Shown here: positions 1 through 6,110 of the stretch, in pieces
Position numbering within the stretch: the stretch's first letter is position 1
Layout of the letters: each line of letters starts with the position of its first letter
Origin: Flavobacterium sp.
Lineage (GTDB): Bacteria > Bacteroidota > Bacteroidia > Flavobacteriales > Flavobacteriaceae
DNA length: 6,976 nucleotides
NCBI RefSeq assembly: GCF_003525665.1
Contig: NZ_DQDX01000015.1
Span: 1 to 6,976 of the forward strand
Direction of reading: 5' to 3'
Notes under the pieces: generated by a model
Told to the model about the DNA's origin: nothing
What the model saw: the letters and a program-made list of their open reading frames with translations, nothing else
Database searches by the model: none
Translations under genes and position numbers: made by a program

Positions 1-117
1 ACATAACTTGTTAAATTTTTGTTAATTTTATGAAAAATTTTGCGAAAACCATATTTTTTTTTTTCAATTTTACAATGGATAACCAACCAATTTTTATTAA
101 TTTTAAAATTTAAAAAA

Positions 118-390
118 ATGAAAAAAGTATTTTTTACAGCTATCGCAATGATAGCGTTTAGTAGTGCATCAATGGCAAATACAATTGCTGATGAAGAAGT
201 TGTTGTAAACAACATTGAGAAAAAAGAAATAGTAGTTGAAAAAGAAGTAGTTGTTAAAAAGGATTGCGTAGCTCTTGCTTTGTTTGTGTTGGATGTTATG
301 GAAACATTAAACGGTTCACAAACTTATAATGATATTCAAACTAGTAATATTATTCAAACTGCAATCTACAAGTGTGAAAAATCTAATTAA
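118..390 (+). CDS. Small secreted protein of unknown function, 90 aa
   Basis: The protein starts with a clear Sec signal peptide: MKK, a hydrophobic core at residues 4-18, and an AxA-type site (Ser18-Met19-Ala20), so cleavage after Ala20 is likely. The mature part is about 70 residues. Residues 26-48 are a charged, Val-rich stretch in which an E/K-VVV unit recurs about three times. A hydrophobic patch (51-60) and a polar, Asn/Thr/Gln-rich tail follow. There are two cysteines, Cys50 and Cys86, which could form one disulfide outside the cytoplasm. I chose the ATG at 118 because it gives a perfect signal peptide and follows an A-rich stretch typical of Bacteroidota starts. The frame stays open upstream to a TTG at 40, but that would bury the signal peptide. 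The leader resembles other small flavobacterial exported proteins as I remember them, but I can name no domain or function. The gene is monocistronic if the hairpin after it works. Confidence 0.8.
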   Translation: MKKVFFTAIAMIAFSSASMANTIADEEVVVNNIEKKEIVVEKEVVVKKDCVALALFVLDVMETLNGSQTYNDIQTSNIIQTAIYKCEKSN

Positions 391-405
391 TGTTTAATTA
401 TTAAT

Positions 406-443
406 AAAAAGGATGTAGTATGTAAAATGCGGCATCCTTTTTT
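406..443 (+). terminator. Rho-independent terminator after the small secreted protein gene
   Basis: The arms AAAAAGGATG (406-415) and CATCCTTTTT (433-442) are perfect complements. Inside them a second short stem (GTAT/ATGC, one G-T wobble) can form around a five-base loop, separated by a two-by-two internal loop. The right arm ends in a run of T. It lies 15 bases after the stop codon of the upstream gene. It ends only 12 bases before the ATG of the next gene, so it also sits where a leader or attenuator of the GLPGLI gene would be. Confidence 0.8.
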
Positions 444-455
444 AAAAATAAAAAT

Positions 456-1160
456 ATGAAATATACATATATAGTGCTCTTTTTTATATCATCTTTATTA
501 TTTTCACAAAATAAATCAGGAATAATAACTTATAAACAAATTCAAGCAATAAGTGAAGTAGATTCTACTAAATTCGATGCTGATGCTTTTAAAATAGCGA
601 TGGATATGACTAAAGCTATAAATAAATTAGAATTCAAGTTAGAATATAACTCTAAATATTCTAAATTCAGCATTGTTGATAAGTTAGAGAAAGATGATGC
701 TAATGTAGGTTTGATGATGGCAAAAAGTGTTTTTGGAAGTGAAGTGTATTATTATAGTAATAAAGAAAAATATTTTATCAGAAGCAGTGATAATTCTCAG
801 GTTAAACTTAAGGATTCTATGACTTGGAGTTTAACATCAGAAACTAAAGATATAAGTGGTTATACTTGCTATAAAGCAACTTCGGTTGATATTTTTACGA
901 GTATGAATGGTATTGCTAAAAATGATATAGTTGCATGGTATTGTCCAAAAATACCTGTTAACTATGCGCCAGAAAAATTTAATGGTTTACCAGGTTTGGT
1001 TTTAGAATTAAGTATTGGAAATAGAACCTATGTCGCTAGTGAAATTAATTTTAAAAAGGAAGAAATTACTATAGATTTTCCAAAAGGTAAAGTTATTACA
1101 GAACAAGAAAATTCAGCAATTACAAAAGCAAAATTACAAGAAATGTTAAACAATCGATAA
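456..1160 (+). CDS. GLPGLI family exported protein, 234 aa
   Basis: A signal peptide (residues 1-18, hydrophobic core 5-16, ending LLFSQ) points to export to the periplasm or cell surface. The family signature is present: a W-S-L-T-S-E-T-K-D-I-S-G-Y-T-C-Y-K-A block at 124-141, then AWYCPKIPV at 160-168, then NGLPGLVLEL at 176-185. This matches the Bacteroidota GLPGLI family (TIGR01200, also called Porph_ging), whose members have about 230-290 residues and whose biochemical role is not known to me. Cys138 lies in the conserved GY-x-C position. Cys163 lies where I expect Thr more often, so a disulfide between them is possible. The stop codon overlaps the start of the receptor gene by one base (TAATG), implying translational coupling and a joint function. 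No TAnnTTTG promoter is visible between 118 and 456, so its transcription start is unclear. Family assignment is firm; function is unknown. Confidence 0.93.
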   Translation: MKYTYIVLFFISSLLFSQNKSGIITYKQIQAISEVDSTKFDADAFKIAMDMTKAINKLEFKLEYNSKYSKFSIVDKLEKDDANVGLMMAKSVFGSEVYYYSNKEKYFIRSSDNSQVKLKDSMTWSLTSETKDISGYTCYKATSVDIFTSMNGIAKNDIVAWYCPKIPVNYAPEKFNGLPGLVLELSIGNRTYVASEINFKKEEITIDFPKGKVITEQENSAITKAKLQEMLNNR

Positions 1161-3820
1161 TGAAATTTATTTTAGCCTTTGTATTATTCTTTTCTTTATT
1201 ATCCCAATCCCAAACCTTAACAGGCGTTATCTCTGACGATATCAACAAACCACTTGAGTCAGCCAATATCATTGCCAAACCATTACAAGAAAAAGCTACT
1301 TTAAAATTTGCAATTGCAGATAATAAAGGTCGTTACCGTCTTGAATTGGAAACTAATGTAAAATATGAAATCACTGTTTCTTACATTGGTTACACCGAAG
1401 AAGTACTTATTCTAGAACCCAATTCTTCTCTAAAAACCTACGATTTCAAACTCAAACCAACTGGCGAAGTACTCAAAGAAATTGTAATTAAGCATGAGTA
1501 CAAACCCATCGTTATTAAAAAAGATACGTTAACCTATGATATAAAAGCTTTTGCTAATGGCAACGAACGCAAGATGAAAGAAATTCTTGAAAAATTACCT
1601 GGTGTAGAAGTAGATAAAAAAGGCAACGTAACGGTTCAAGGTAAAAAAGTAACTAAAATGTTAGTTGAAGGTAAATCGTTTTTTGGTGGCGGTTCTAAAC
1701 TGGCTGTAGAAAATATTCCTGCCGATGCTTTAGATAAAATTGAGGTAATAGATCACTTTAACGAAGTAGGTTTTATGAAACAAGTTTCCGACAGTGAAGA
1801 CTTGGCAATGAATGTAAAACTGAAAGAAAATAAAAAGAAATTTGTTTTTGGAGATGTAGAAGCTGGCGTGGAAGTTGCCAACGATAACGGCTACAATTTA
1901 GCGCATGCTGGGTTGTTTTATTATGCTCCAAAAACCAACGTAAGCTTTATTGGTGACATTAATAACATTGGCAAAAGTACGTTTACCTTTGAAGATTTAA
2001 TGCGTTTTCAAGGTGGCGTAAGTAGTTTTTTATCGGGTAGAAAATCGTTTACTAATTTGTATTCTTACACCAATGATAATACCGATGTCGTGGAGAATAA
2101 ATCACAATTTGGTGCCTTAAATTTTAGTTTTGATGCTTCGTCCAAACTTGTTATTTCTGGTTTCGGGATATTCTCTAAAGTGTTTATGGCATCGCAAATA
2201 GAAACTAGAAATGAATACTTGCAAAACGCCGAAATAGCATTCGAAAATAAATCTCAAAACGACAACAATAAAACCTTACTCGGAATTGGAAATGTAAAAC
2301 TCGATTATTCGCCCAATAAAAACGAAAAATGGTATTACAACGCACAATACCAGTCGAGTACAAATGACATTTTCAATACTATAAATTCGGCTACTAATTT
2401 GAATTCAAATACATTTGAAACCATTAGCACTGCCGATAATAACTCTGTAAAACAATATATAGAATGGCACAAAAGCCATAACGACAAACACACCACTACG
2501 CTTGTAGTAAATCATGCGTTTGAAAAAAACACGCCACAAAATCATTGGTTTACAGATGCGCCATTTTTAGCAGGATTAATTCCGTTAGAAAGTGATACCA
2601 ATTACACCATTGAGCAAATTAAGAAAGTACAAAACAACAGTATTGATGCGTTGTTTAAACATTATTGGATTATAAATAACTTCAACCATTTGTACACCAA
2701 TATTGGAAACAATTATGGAAGCTCAAGATTTGATACCTCAGAAAAGCAAATTTTAACGGATGGTTCTATCAATGATTTTTCGGATGCTAATTTTGGAAAT
2801 AGCGTAAAATACAATTTAAACGACGCTTACATCGGATTAGAATACAAATTCAAAATAGGAAAATGGACTAACAAACCCGGATTGTATTTGCACAATTATC
2901 ATCTAAAAACCAATCAATCAGGAACTGATTACACTATTTCTAAAACACTTTTTCAACCGCAATTTAATAGCGATTACGAGTTCAATAAATCGGAAAATTT
3001 AAATTTTGCTTATCGTTTAGCCAACACTTTTCCAGAAGTAAGTCAGCTTGCAAATCAATTTACACTGCAAAATTACAACTCGGTTTTTAAAGGAAATGCG
3101 TTGTTGCAAAACGAGCGTTTTCATTCGGCAAACTTGCGCTATTCTAAAATGAATATGTATCGCGGTGTAATGATTAACGGAATGTTGAGCTACAATAAAA
3201 AGGTAAAAACTACTAGAAATGAAATTCAAATTACAGGAATTAATCAATTCAATACTCCAATTTTAACCGATAATCCAGAAACCAATTGGCGATTTATGGG
3301 TTCGATAAGTAAAAAAATCTATCGTTTTAATTTGAAATTAGATTCAAATTTAGGATGGTTTAATTATGTTCAAACGGTAAATAATGTAACTACAACAAAC
3401 GATAGAAACAATCAAAATGTTGGAGTAACTTTTAAAACTGCCTACAGAAAATGGCCCGATTTTAGCATCGGATACAACAAAGGTTTTAGTCAGTTTAACG
3501 GAATTACAAATTCAAAATACCAATCAGATGCTTTTAATTCTGATTTAGAAATTACTTTTTTAAAGTTTTTTACTTATAAATTTGAGTATGAAAATTTGAA
3601 AAATACTGACAACAACAATCAGTCTAATTATTTTGATGTAGCCAATACTTCTATTCGATATCAAAAGAAAAACAGTCCGTTTTGGTTTGAATTGTTTGCC
3701 AATAATTTATTCAATACAAATTCTAAAAACGATTATTCTTTCTCTGATTTTATAATTAGCAACAGACAAACATTTATACTTCCTAGAGTTTTTATGTTTA
3801 GTGTGAGTTATAAATTGTAA
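1160..3820 (+). CDS. TonB-dependent-receptor-like outer membrane protein (carboxypeptidase-regulatory domain, plug, beta-barrel), 886 aa
   Basis: A signal peptide (1-18, hydrophobic core 3-14) is followed by a carboxypeptidase-regulatory-like domain at about 20-98, with the usual 'TGVISDD-x-N-K-PLESANI' start and the 'YEITVSYIGY' strand at 69-78. A plug-like region spans about 105-225 (EIVIKHEYKPIVIKKDTLTY, then ILEKLPGVEVDKKGNVTVQG, then LDKIEVI). The rest, about 228-886, is beta-strand-rich with repeated aromatic-alternating strands, fitting an outer membrane beta-barrel of the OMP_b-brl_3 type. The C-terminus (RVFMFSVSYKL) looks like a final barrel strand. Such proteins sit in the outer membrane and usually move a ligand inward with TonB energy; the ligand here cannot be read from sequence. 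There is no SusD partner, so it is not a classic glycan SusCD pair. The GLPGLI protein is its coupled partner. Tandem stops TAATAA end the frame. Fold assignment is strong; active TonB-driven transport is inferred. Confidence 0.92.
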   Translation: MKFILAFVLFFSLLSQSQTLTGVISDDINKPLESANIIAKPLQEKATLKFAIADNKGRYRLELETNVKYEITVSYIGYTEEVLILEPNSSLKTYDFKLKPTGEVLKEIVIKHEYKPIVIKKDTLTYDIKAFANGNERKMKEILEKLPGVEVDKKGNVTVQGKKVTKMLVEGKSFFGGGSKLAVENIPADALDKIEVIDHFNEVGFMKQVSDSEDLAMNVKLKENKKKFVFGDVEAGVEVANDNGYNLAHAGLFYYAPKTNVSFIGDINNIGKSTFTFEDLMRFQGGVSSFLSGRKSFTNLYSYTNDNTDVVENKSQFGALNFSFDASSKLVISGFGIFSKVFMASQIETRNEYLQNAEIAFENKSQNDNNKTLLGIGNVKLDYSPNKNEKWYYNAQYQSSTNDIFNTINSATNLNSNTFETISTADNNSVKQYIEWHKSHNDKHTTTLVVNHAFEKNTPQNHWFTDAPFLAGLIPLESDTNYTIEQIKKVQNNSIDALFKHYWIINNFNHLYTNIGNNYGSSRFDTSEKQILTDGSINDFSDANFGNSVKYNLNDAYIGLEYKFKIGKWTNKPGLYLHNYHLKTNQSGTDYTISKTLFQPQFNSDYEFNKSENLNFAYRLANTFPEVSQLANQFTLQNYNSVFKGNALLQNERFHSANLRYSKMNMYRGVMINGMLSYNKKVKTTRNEIQITGINQFNTPILTDNPETNWRFMGSISKKIYRFNLKLDSNLGWFNYVQTVNNVTTTNDRNNQNVGVTFKTAYRKWPDFSIGYNKGFSQFNGITNSKYQSDAFNSDLEITFLKFFTYKFEYENLKNTDNNNQSNYFDVANTSIRYQKKNSPFWFELFANNLFNTNSKNDYSFSDFIISNRQTFILPRVFMFSVSYKL

Positions 3821-3824
3821 TAAA

Positions 3825-3854
3825 AAAAAACATCAGCGTTAACTGATGTTTTTT
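3825..3854. terminator. Bidirectional hairpin terminator between convergent genes
   Basis: The arms AAAAAACATCAG (3825-3836) and CTGATGTTTTTT (3843-3854) are perfect 12-base complements around the six-base loop CGTTAA. The A-run on one side and the T-run on the other let the hairpin terminate on either strand. It lies four bases after the receptor gene stop and 19 bases beyond the stop of the convergent transglycosylase-like gene. Confidence 0.9.
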
Positions 3855-3873
3855 GTTTTAAACTATAATCTGC

Positions 3874-4509
3874 TTATCTAACTTTTGGATTGCTATCGGC
3901 AACAATATTATGAGTTTCATAGCCGCCAAATTGCTTCATGTAACTTTTAATTGATGTTCCGTAGTTGTCTTTAACTTTTCGTTTTCCGTTAGATTCTAAG
4001 AACTTTCTAACCGAACCTGCGCCACCTAAATGCGCTGCCGCTAGAATTCCCGATTCTGTTATACGCACTCCATCGATCACTTTTCCTCTGTAAATTTTAA
4101 TCTCTTCGCGAAGTTCCCATTTATTTTTTTTCAATAAAGCCACAAATGCTTTTTCTTGCATCTTTGGATTGTTTAAAAAATTCGCGCTATCCTTAATTCC
4201 GATGGATTCAAGAGTAGTTTTACCAAACTGGTATTTTCCTAAATATCCTAAAGAATTTACTTTATGGTATTTTCCTTGTGATTCTTTAAAAGCTAGCGCT
4301 TCTTTAAATCCAATGAAAAATTTTCCGGTAAAAGGTAATGAAAGATTAACGTAATCAGAAGTTTTTTCGGATGGGAATTGATATAACAATTCTTCGTCTG
4401 CATCCACATAAAACCATTGTTGATTTTGAGAATTTATTGGTTTGAAAGCCGTACTAATTAAACCAACTATCAGAATGATTCCTGTGTAATATGCCCATCT
4501 TTTTATCAT
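3874..4509 (-). CDS. Membrane-anchored lysozyme-fold / lytic-transglycosylase-like protein, 211 aa
   Basis: An N-terminal hydrophobic segment (about 7-22) after Lys3-Arg4 acts as a signal anchor or signal peptide; I see no lipobox Cys. Residues 65-175 carry features of the SLT/lysozyme-like fold. The helix FKEALAFKESQGKY contains Glu76 followed by Ser77, the position of the catalytic Glu in soluble lytic transglycosylases. Next comes GYLGKYQFG (88-96), matching the G-x-x-G-x-x-Q pattern of the family, and later AAAHLGGAGSVRKFL (157-171), a common helix in this fold. The likely role is cleaving or binding peptidoglycan in the periplasm. From memory, similar flavobacterial proteins are often labelled 'peptidoglycan-binding LysM', but I see no LysM repeat here. 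It has its own promoter candidate upstream and converges on the receptor gene. Enzyme activity is inferred from motif spacing only; a non-catalytic or phage-derived muramidase-like role is possible. Confidence 0.75.
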   Translation of the reverse strand: MIKRWAYYTGIILIVGLISTAFKPINSQNQQWFYVDADEELLYQFPSEKTSDYVNLSLPFTGKFFIGFKEALAFKESQGKYHKVNSLGYLGKYQFGKTTLESIGIKDSANFLNNPKMQEKAFVALLKKNKWELREEIKIYRGKVIDGVRITESGILAAAHLGGAGSVRKFLESNGKRKVKDNYGTSIKSYMKQFGGYETHNIVADSNPKVR

Positions 4510-4538
4510 AAATTGTTATTTCCAAGTGCTGTCACCAT
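4506..4538 (-). other. Possible 10-codon leader ORF overlapping the transglycosylase-like gene start
   Basis: An ATG at 4538-4536 opens a reading frame of ten codons (M-V-T-A-L-G-N-N-N-L) whose TGA stop overlaps the ATG of the main gene as ATGA. It would begin about ten bases after the expected transcription start. It may be chance: short frames are common, and nothing in the peptide suggests attenuation. Confidence 0.2.
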
Positions 4539-4555
4539 CTTGATATTGACAGTGC
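4526..4555. repeat. Inverted repeat beside the -7 box of the transglycosylase-like gene
   Basis: The arms GTGCTGTCA (4526-4534) and TGACAGTGC (4547-4555) form six Watson-Crick pairs (CTGTCA/TGACAG), two G-T wobbles and a closing G-C pair around a 12-base spacer. One arm touches the -7 box and covers the expected transcription start. This position suits an operator for a dimeric regulator better than an RNA hairpin, because the transcript would contain only part of the first arm. No regulator gene is visible in the window. Confidence 0.45.
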
Positions 4556-4562
4556 AAATATA
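4555..4562 (-). promoter_or_regulatory. Candidate promoter (-7 box TATATTTG) for the transglycosylase-like gene
   Basis: The minus strand reads TATATTTG, a perfect match to the Bacteroidota -7 consensus TAnnTTTG, 45 bases before the ATG at 4509. No TTG lies at the usual -33 distance; the nearest upstream TTG (4593-4591) is 28 bases away, so the -33 element is weak or absent. Transcription would begin near 4548-4551. Confidence 0.5.
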
Positions 4563-4607
4563 CAACTTAATTCTAAATAAAATTGATTATCAACTAGTTA
4601 AAGTTTT

Positions 4608-5525
4608 CTAAAAGTATAAAAAGTGAAATTTGGCATCGCCTAAAGACCTGATTTCAAAGGTTGGAGCAGGAATTTTGATTGTATTAAAAACAGAAAAAAT
4701 AGTTTTTAAAATGTGAGAATTTGTCTTAATTTTTGTCAAATCGGCATCGAAACTTAGGTAAAATTGACGCGTTCTTTGCTGTTCTGGAAAGAAAATTGGG
4801 TTCACTAAATCGTCACTTCCGGTAACAATTCCTTCGCCTCCATAACCAACAGCAATGTTCAACCATTTTGGAATTTTGGAATTTTTAAAAAACGAGTGAA
4901 TATTAGCCGAAAGCCAATAGGTTTGACCATTATAATCTTTAAAAAGTTGCTCCGAAACTGAACTACCAAGAACTTCTGGTCGTGCCGAAGCATATTTAGT
5001 AGTATGAAACGAAAATTTCGGAACAATGCGTTGTTCTTTCCAAGCCAATTCTTGTGAAACATACAAAGCAGTTCCGCCTGCATTTGCAGCAAAATCTCCT
5101 AAAGAAAATCCCCATTCTGACGAATATCCATCAAAAACTTCAACAGCAGAAAGAAAAACAAATCCTAAAGTAGAACCATAAATAAGCTGACTTTTTCTAT
5201 CGCATCCACTCCATTTTAAAGCTTGTGCGCCAAAACTTCCTAAATGGTACGATGAATAAACGTGTCCAACTTTATCCATTTGCAACCATTGATCGTTATC
5301 ATTTATAAAATGAAAATCAGATTTTGGATAATCGGCATACCAAAGCTGGTTTAAAGCGACCAATGCTCCAGTTGCCACAACAGCTTCTGAAATTACTAAA
5401 CCATTTCTTCGTTGCTTGTTTAATGAATCGGATGGTTTTAAAAAGGAATCAATAGACGATTGCGAGAAAATTGACGTTGTGTTTATAAGAAAGAAAAATA
5501 ATACTATTCCAAATCGACTAATCAT
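4608..5525 (-). CDS. DUF2279-like exported protein, 305 aa
   Basis: A signal peptide (1-21, hydrophobic core 7-13, ending SIFSQ) indicates export. A further hydrophobic stretch at 44-60 and another at 113-128 may be membrane-associated. The recognisable core is QMDKVGHVYSSYHLG (82-96) and EVFDGYSSEWGFSLGDFAANAGG (129-151), the conserved Asp/His/Glu/Gly-rich blocks I associate with DUF2279 proteins, which are common in Bacteroidota and have no established reaction. The C-terminal half (about 170-305) is rich in aromatic residues and alternating strands (ANIHSFF, RQFYLSFDADL, AKFHFLYF) and ends in Phe, which would fit an outer-membrane-associated barrel-like end. The start codon lies two bases after the toxin stop (TAACCATG), and I find no TAnnTTTG inside the toxin gene on this strand, so it is probably co-transcribed with the toxin-antitoxin pair. 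The role is unknown. Confidence 0.8.
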   Translation of the reverse strand: MISRFGIVLFFFLINTTSIFSQSSIDSFLKPSDSLNKQRRNGLVISEAVVATGALVALNQLWYADYPKSDFHFINDNDQWLQMDKVGHVYSSYHLGSFGAQALKWSGCDRKSQLIYGSTLGFVFLSAVEVFDGYSSEWGFSLGDFAANAGGTALYVSQELAWKEQRIVPKFSFHTTKYASARPEVLGSSVSEQLFKDYNGQTYWLSANIHSFFKNSKIPKWLNIAVGYGGEGIVTGSDDLVNPIFFPEQQRTRQFYLSFDADLTKIKTNSHILKTIFSVFNTIKIPAPTFEIRSLGDAKFHFLYF

Positions 5526-5527
5526 GG

Positions 5528-5899
5528 TTAATTGTTTTCTAGGAAAATTAAATTCAACTCCTTCAGTACTTTAAAATCTGCATCGGCGGTAATAAATGGA
5601 ATATTGTATTGAATTGCAGTTGCTGCAATAATTGCATCTGGTAATTTAATTTTATATTTCTGCTTTATTTGAATTGCATATTTTTTAATCTCAGTATTCA
5701 TATCAATTACAAAACACTCATTAATAATGTTTTGGATATTTGACTTTTGAACTTTAGAAATACTGAAAACACCTAATAATTCCATTTCAGAAATGAACGA
5801 AATTCCAATATTGTAATCCAGAAAAGGTTCAACTATAGGATTTCCTTGAGAGGTAAATATTAAGAAATTAGTATCTGGTAAAAAATCAATCCCAGTCAT
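5528..5899 (-). CDS. vapC: PIN-domain toxin, VapC-like, 123 aa
   Basis: The whole protein is one PIN domain of typical VapC length. The acidic metal-binding residues are all present: Asp9 in LPDTNFLIF (with Thr10 and Asn11), Glu40 in SEMELLG, Asp88 in LPDAIIAATA, and Asp106 in FITADADF. PIN toxins of this kind are Mg-dependent ribonucleases that block translation by cutting tRNA or rRNA when free of antitoxin; the RNA target cannot be read here. The ATG at 5899 is supported by the complete N-terminal strand holding Asp9 and by the 14-base overlap with the antitoxin gene, a usual arrangement. The DUF2279-like gene follows two bases after its stop, which is not usual for a free-standing toxin-antitoxin module. 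With all catalytic residues kept, the toxin is probably functional. Confidence 0.92.
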   Translation of the reverse strand: MTGIDFLPDTNFLIFTSQGNPIVEPFLDYNIGISFISEMELLGVFSISKVQKSNIQNIINECFVIDMNTEIKKYAIQIKQKYKIKLPDAIIAATAIQYNIPFITADADFKVLKELNLIFLENN

Positions 5900-6053
5900 T
5901 TCTTAACTTTTTTTGAATAGAAATGGCATCACCTTCAATTACATTTTTACCAAAAACATTTCTTAATGTTTTTTTTGATTTTGATTTAGTAAACTTCAAT
6001 AGTATTTTTTCGACCTCAACTTTGGAAGTTTTACTCTTAATTATTACAGTCAT
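5886..6053 (-). CDS. Short antitoxin partner of the PIN toxin, 55 aa
   Basis: The frame starts with ATG at 6053-6051 (M-T-V-I-I-K-S-K-T-S-K...) and ends with TGA at 5888-5886, overlapping the toxin start by 14 bases. Residues 1-6 (MTVIIK) could form the short beta strand of a dimeric N-terminus. Residues 12-30 look like a Lys-rich helix. The tail DAISIQKKLRNDWD (42-55) resembles the C-terminal 'IQKKLRxEW' toxin-binding end of small Bacteroidota antitoxins, some of which I remember as DUF2683 or VapB-like. It has 14 Lys/Arg against 6 Asp/Glu, so it is basic, unlike most type II antitoxins. In such modules the antitoxin neutralises the toxin by covering its active site and often represses its own promoter, which lies directly upstream. 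I support it by position, coding overlap, promoter and tail motif. The exact family name is uncertain. Confidence 0.85.
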   Translation of the reverse strand: MTVIIKSKTSKVEVEKILLKFTKSKSKKTLRNVFGKNVIEGDAISIQKKLRNDWD

Positions 6054-6069
6054 AACAATACATTTTTAT

Positions 6070-6097
6070 CAAAGTTACATTATTTTTTTAAAAGCAA
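6070..6097 (-). promoter_or_regulatory. Promoter of the toxin-antitoxin operon
   Basis: On the minus strand TTG (6097-6095) is followed after 17 bases by TAACTTTG (6077-6070), a perfect TAnnTTTG -7 element with a -33 TTG at acceptable spacing. Transcription should start near 6064, giving a leader of about ten bases before the antitoxin ATG. A six-base direct repeat AATGTA (minus strand, starting at 6081 and again at 6064, 17 bases apart) flanks the -7 box and could be an autoregulatory site, though six bases in AT-rich DNA is weak evidence. Confidence 0.65.
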
Positions 6098-6110
6098 GTC
6101 CTTTTTAACA

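Noticed and set aside
35..42. AAATTTTG as a possible -7 box for the small secreted protein gene
   Set aside because: One mismatch in the TA pair, a TTG 24 bases away, and very AT-rich surroundings make this too weak to list as a promoter.
54..64. Run of eleven T, possible terminator tail of a gene to the left
   Set aside because: The only stem before it is a four-base AT-only TTTT/AAAA pair, so no stable hairpin is present.
75..113. Twelve-codon frame upstream of the small secreted protein gene
   Set aside because: It does not overlap the main start, has no supporting promoter spacing, and short frames are expected by chance.
40..117. In-frame upstream extension of the small secreted protein from a TTG at 40
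   Set aside because: It would place 26 residues before a well-formed signal peptide; the ATG at 118 has an A-rich upstream region and a proper N-terminus.
3017..3247. Minus-strand reading frame inside the receptor gene
   Set aside because: It lies wholly within the strongly supported beta-barrel coding region and has no recognisable protein features.
4169..4354. Plus-strand reading frame inside the transglycosylase-like gene
   Set aside because: Antisense shadow; the other strand has the signal anchor and catalytic motifs.
4859..5092. Second minus-strand frame inside the DUF2279-like gene
   Set aside because: Out-of-frame shadow of a gene with a signal peptide and conserved blocks.
5923..6108. 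Plus-strand frame opposite the antitoxin
   Set aside because: Low-complexity Phe/Leu-rich translation of the A-rich antitoxin strand; the antitoxin frame has the promoter, overlap and tail motif.
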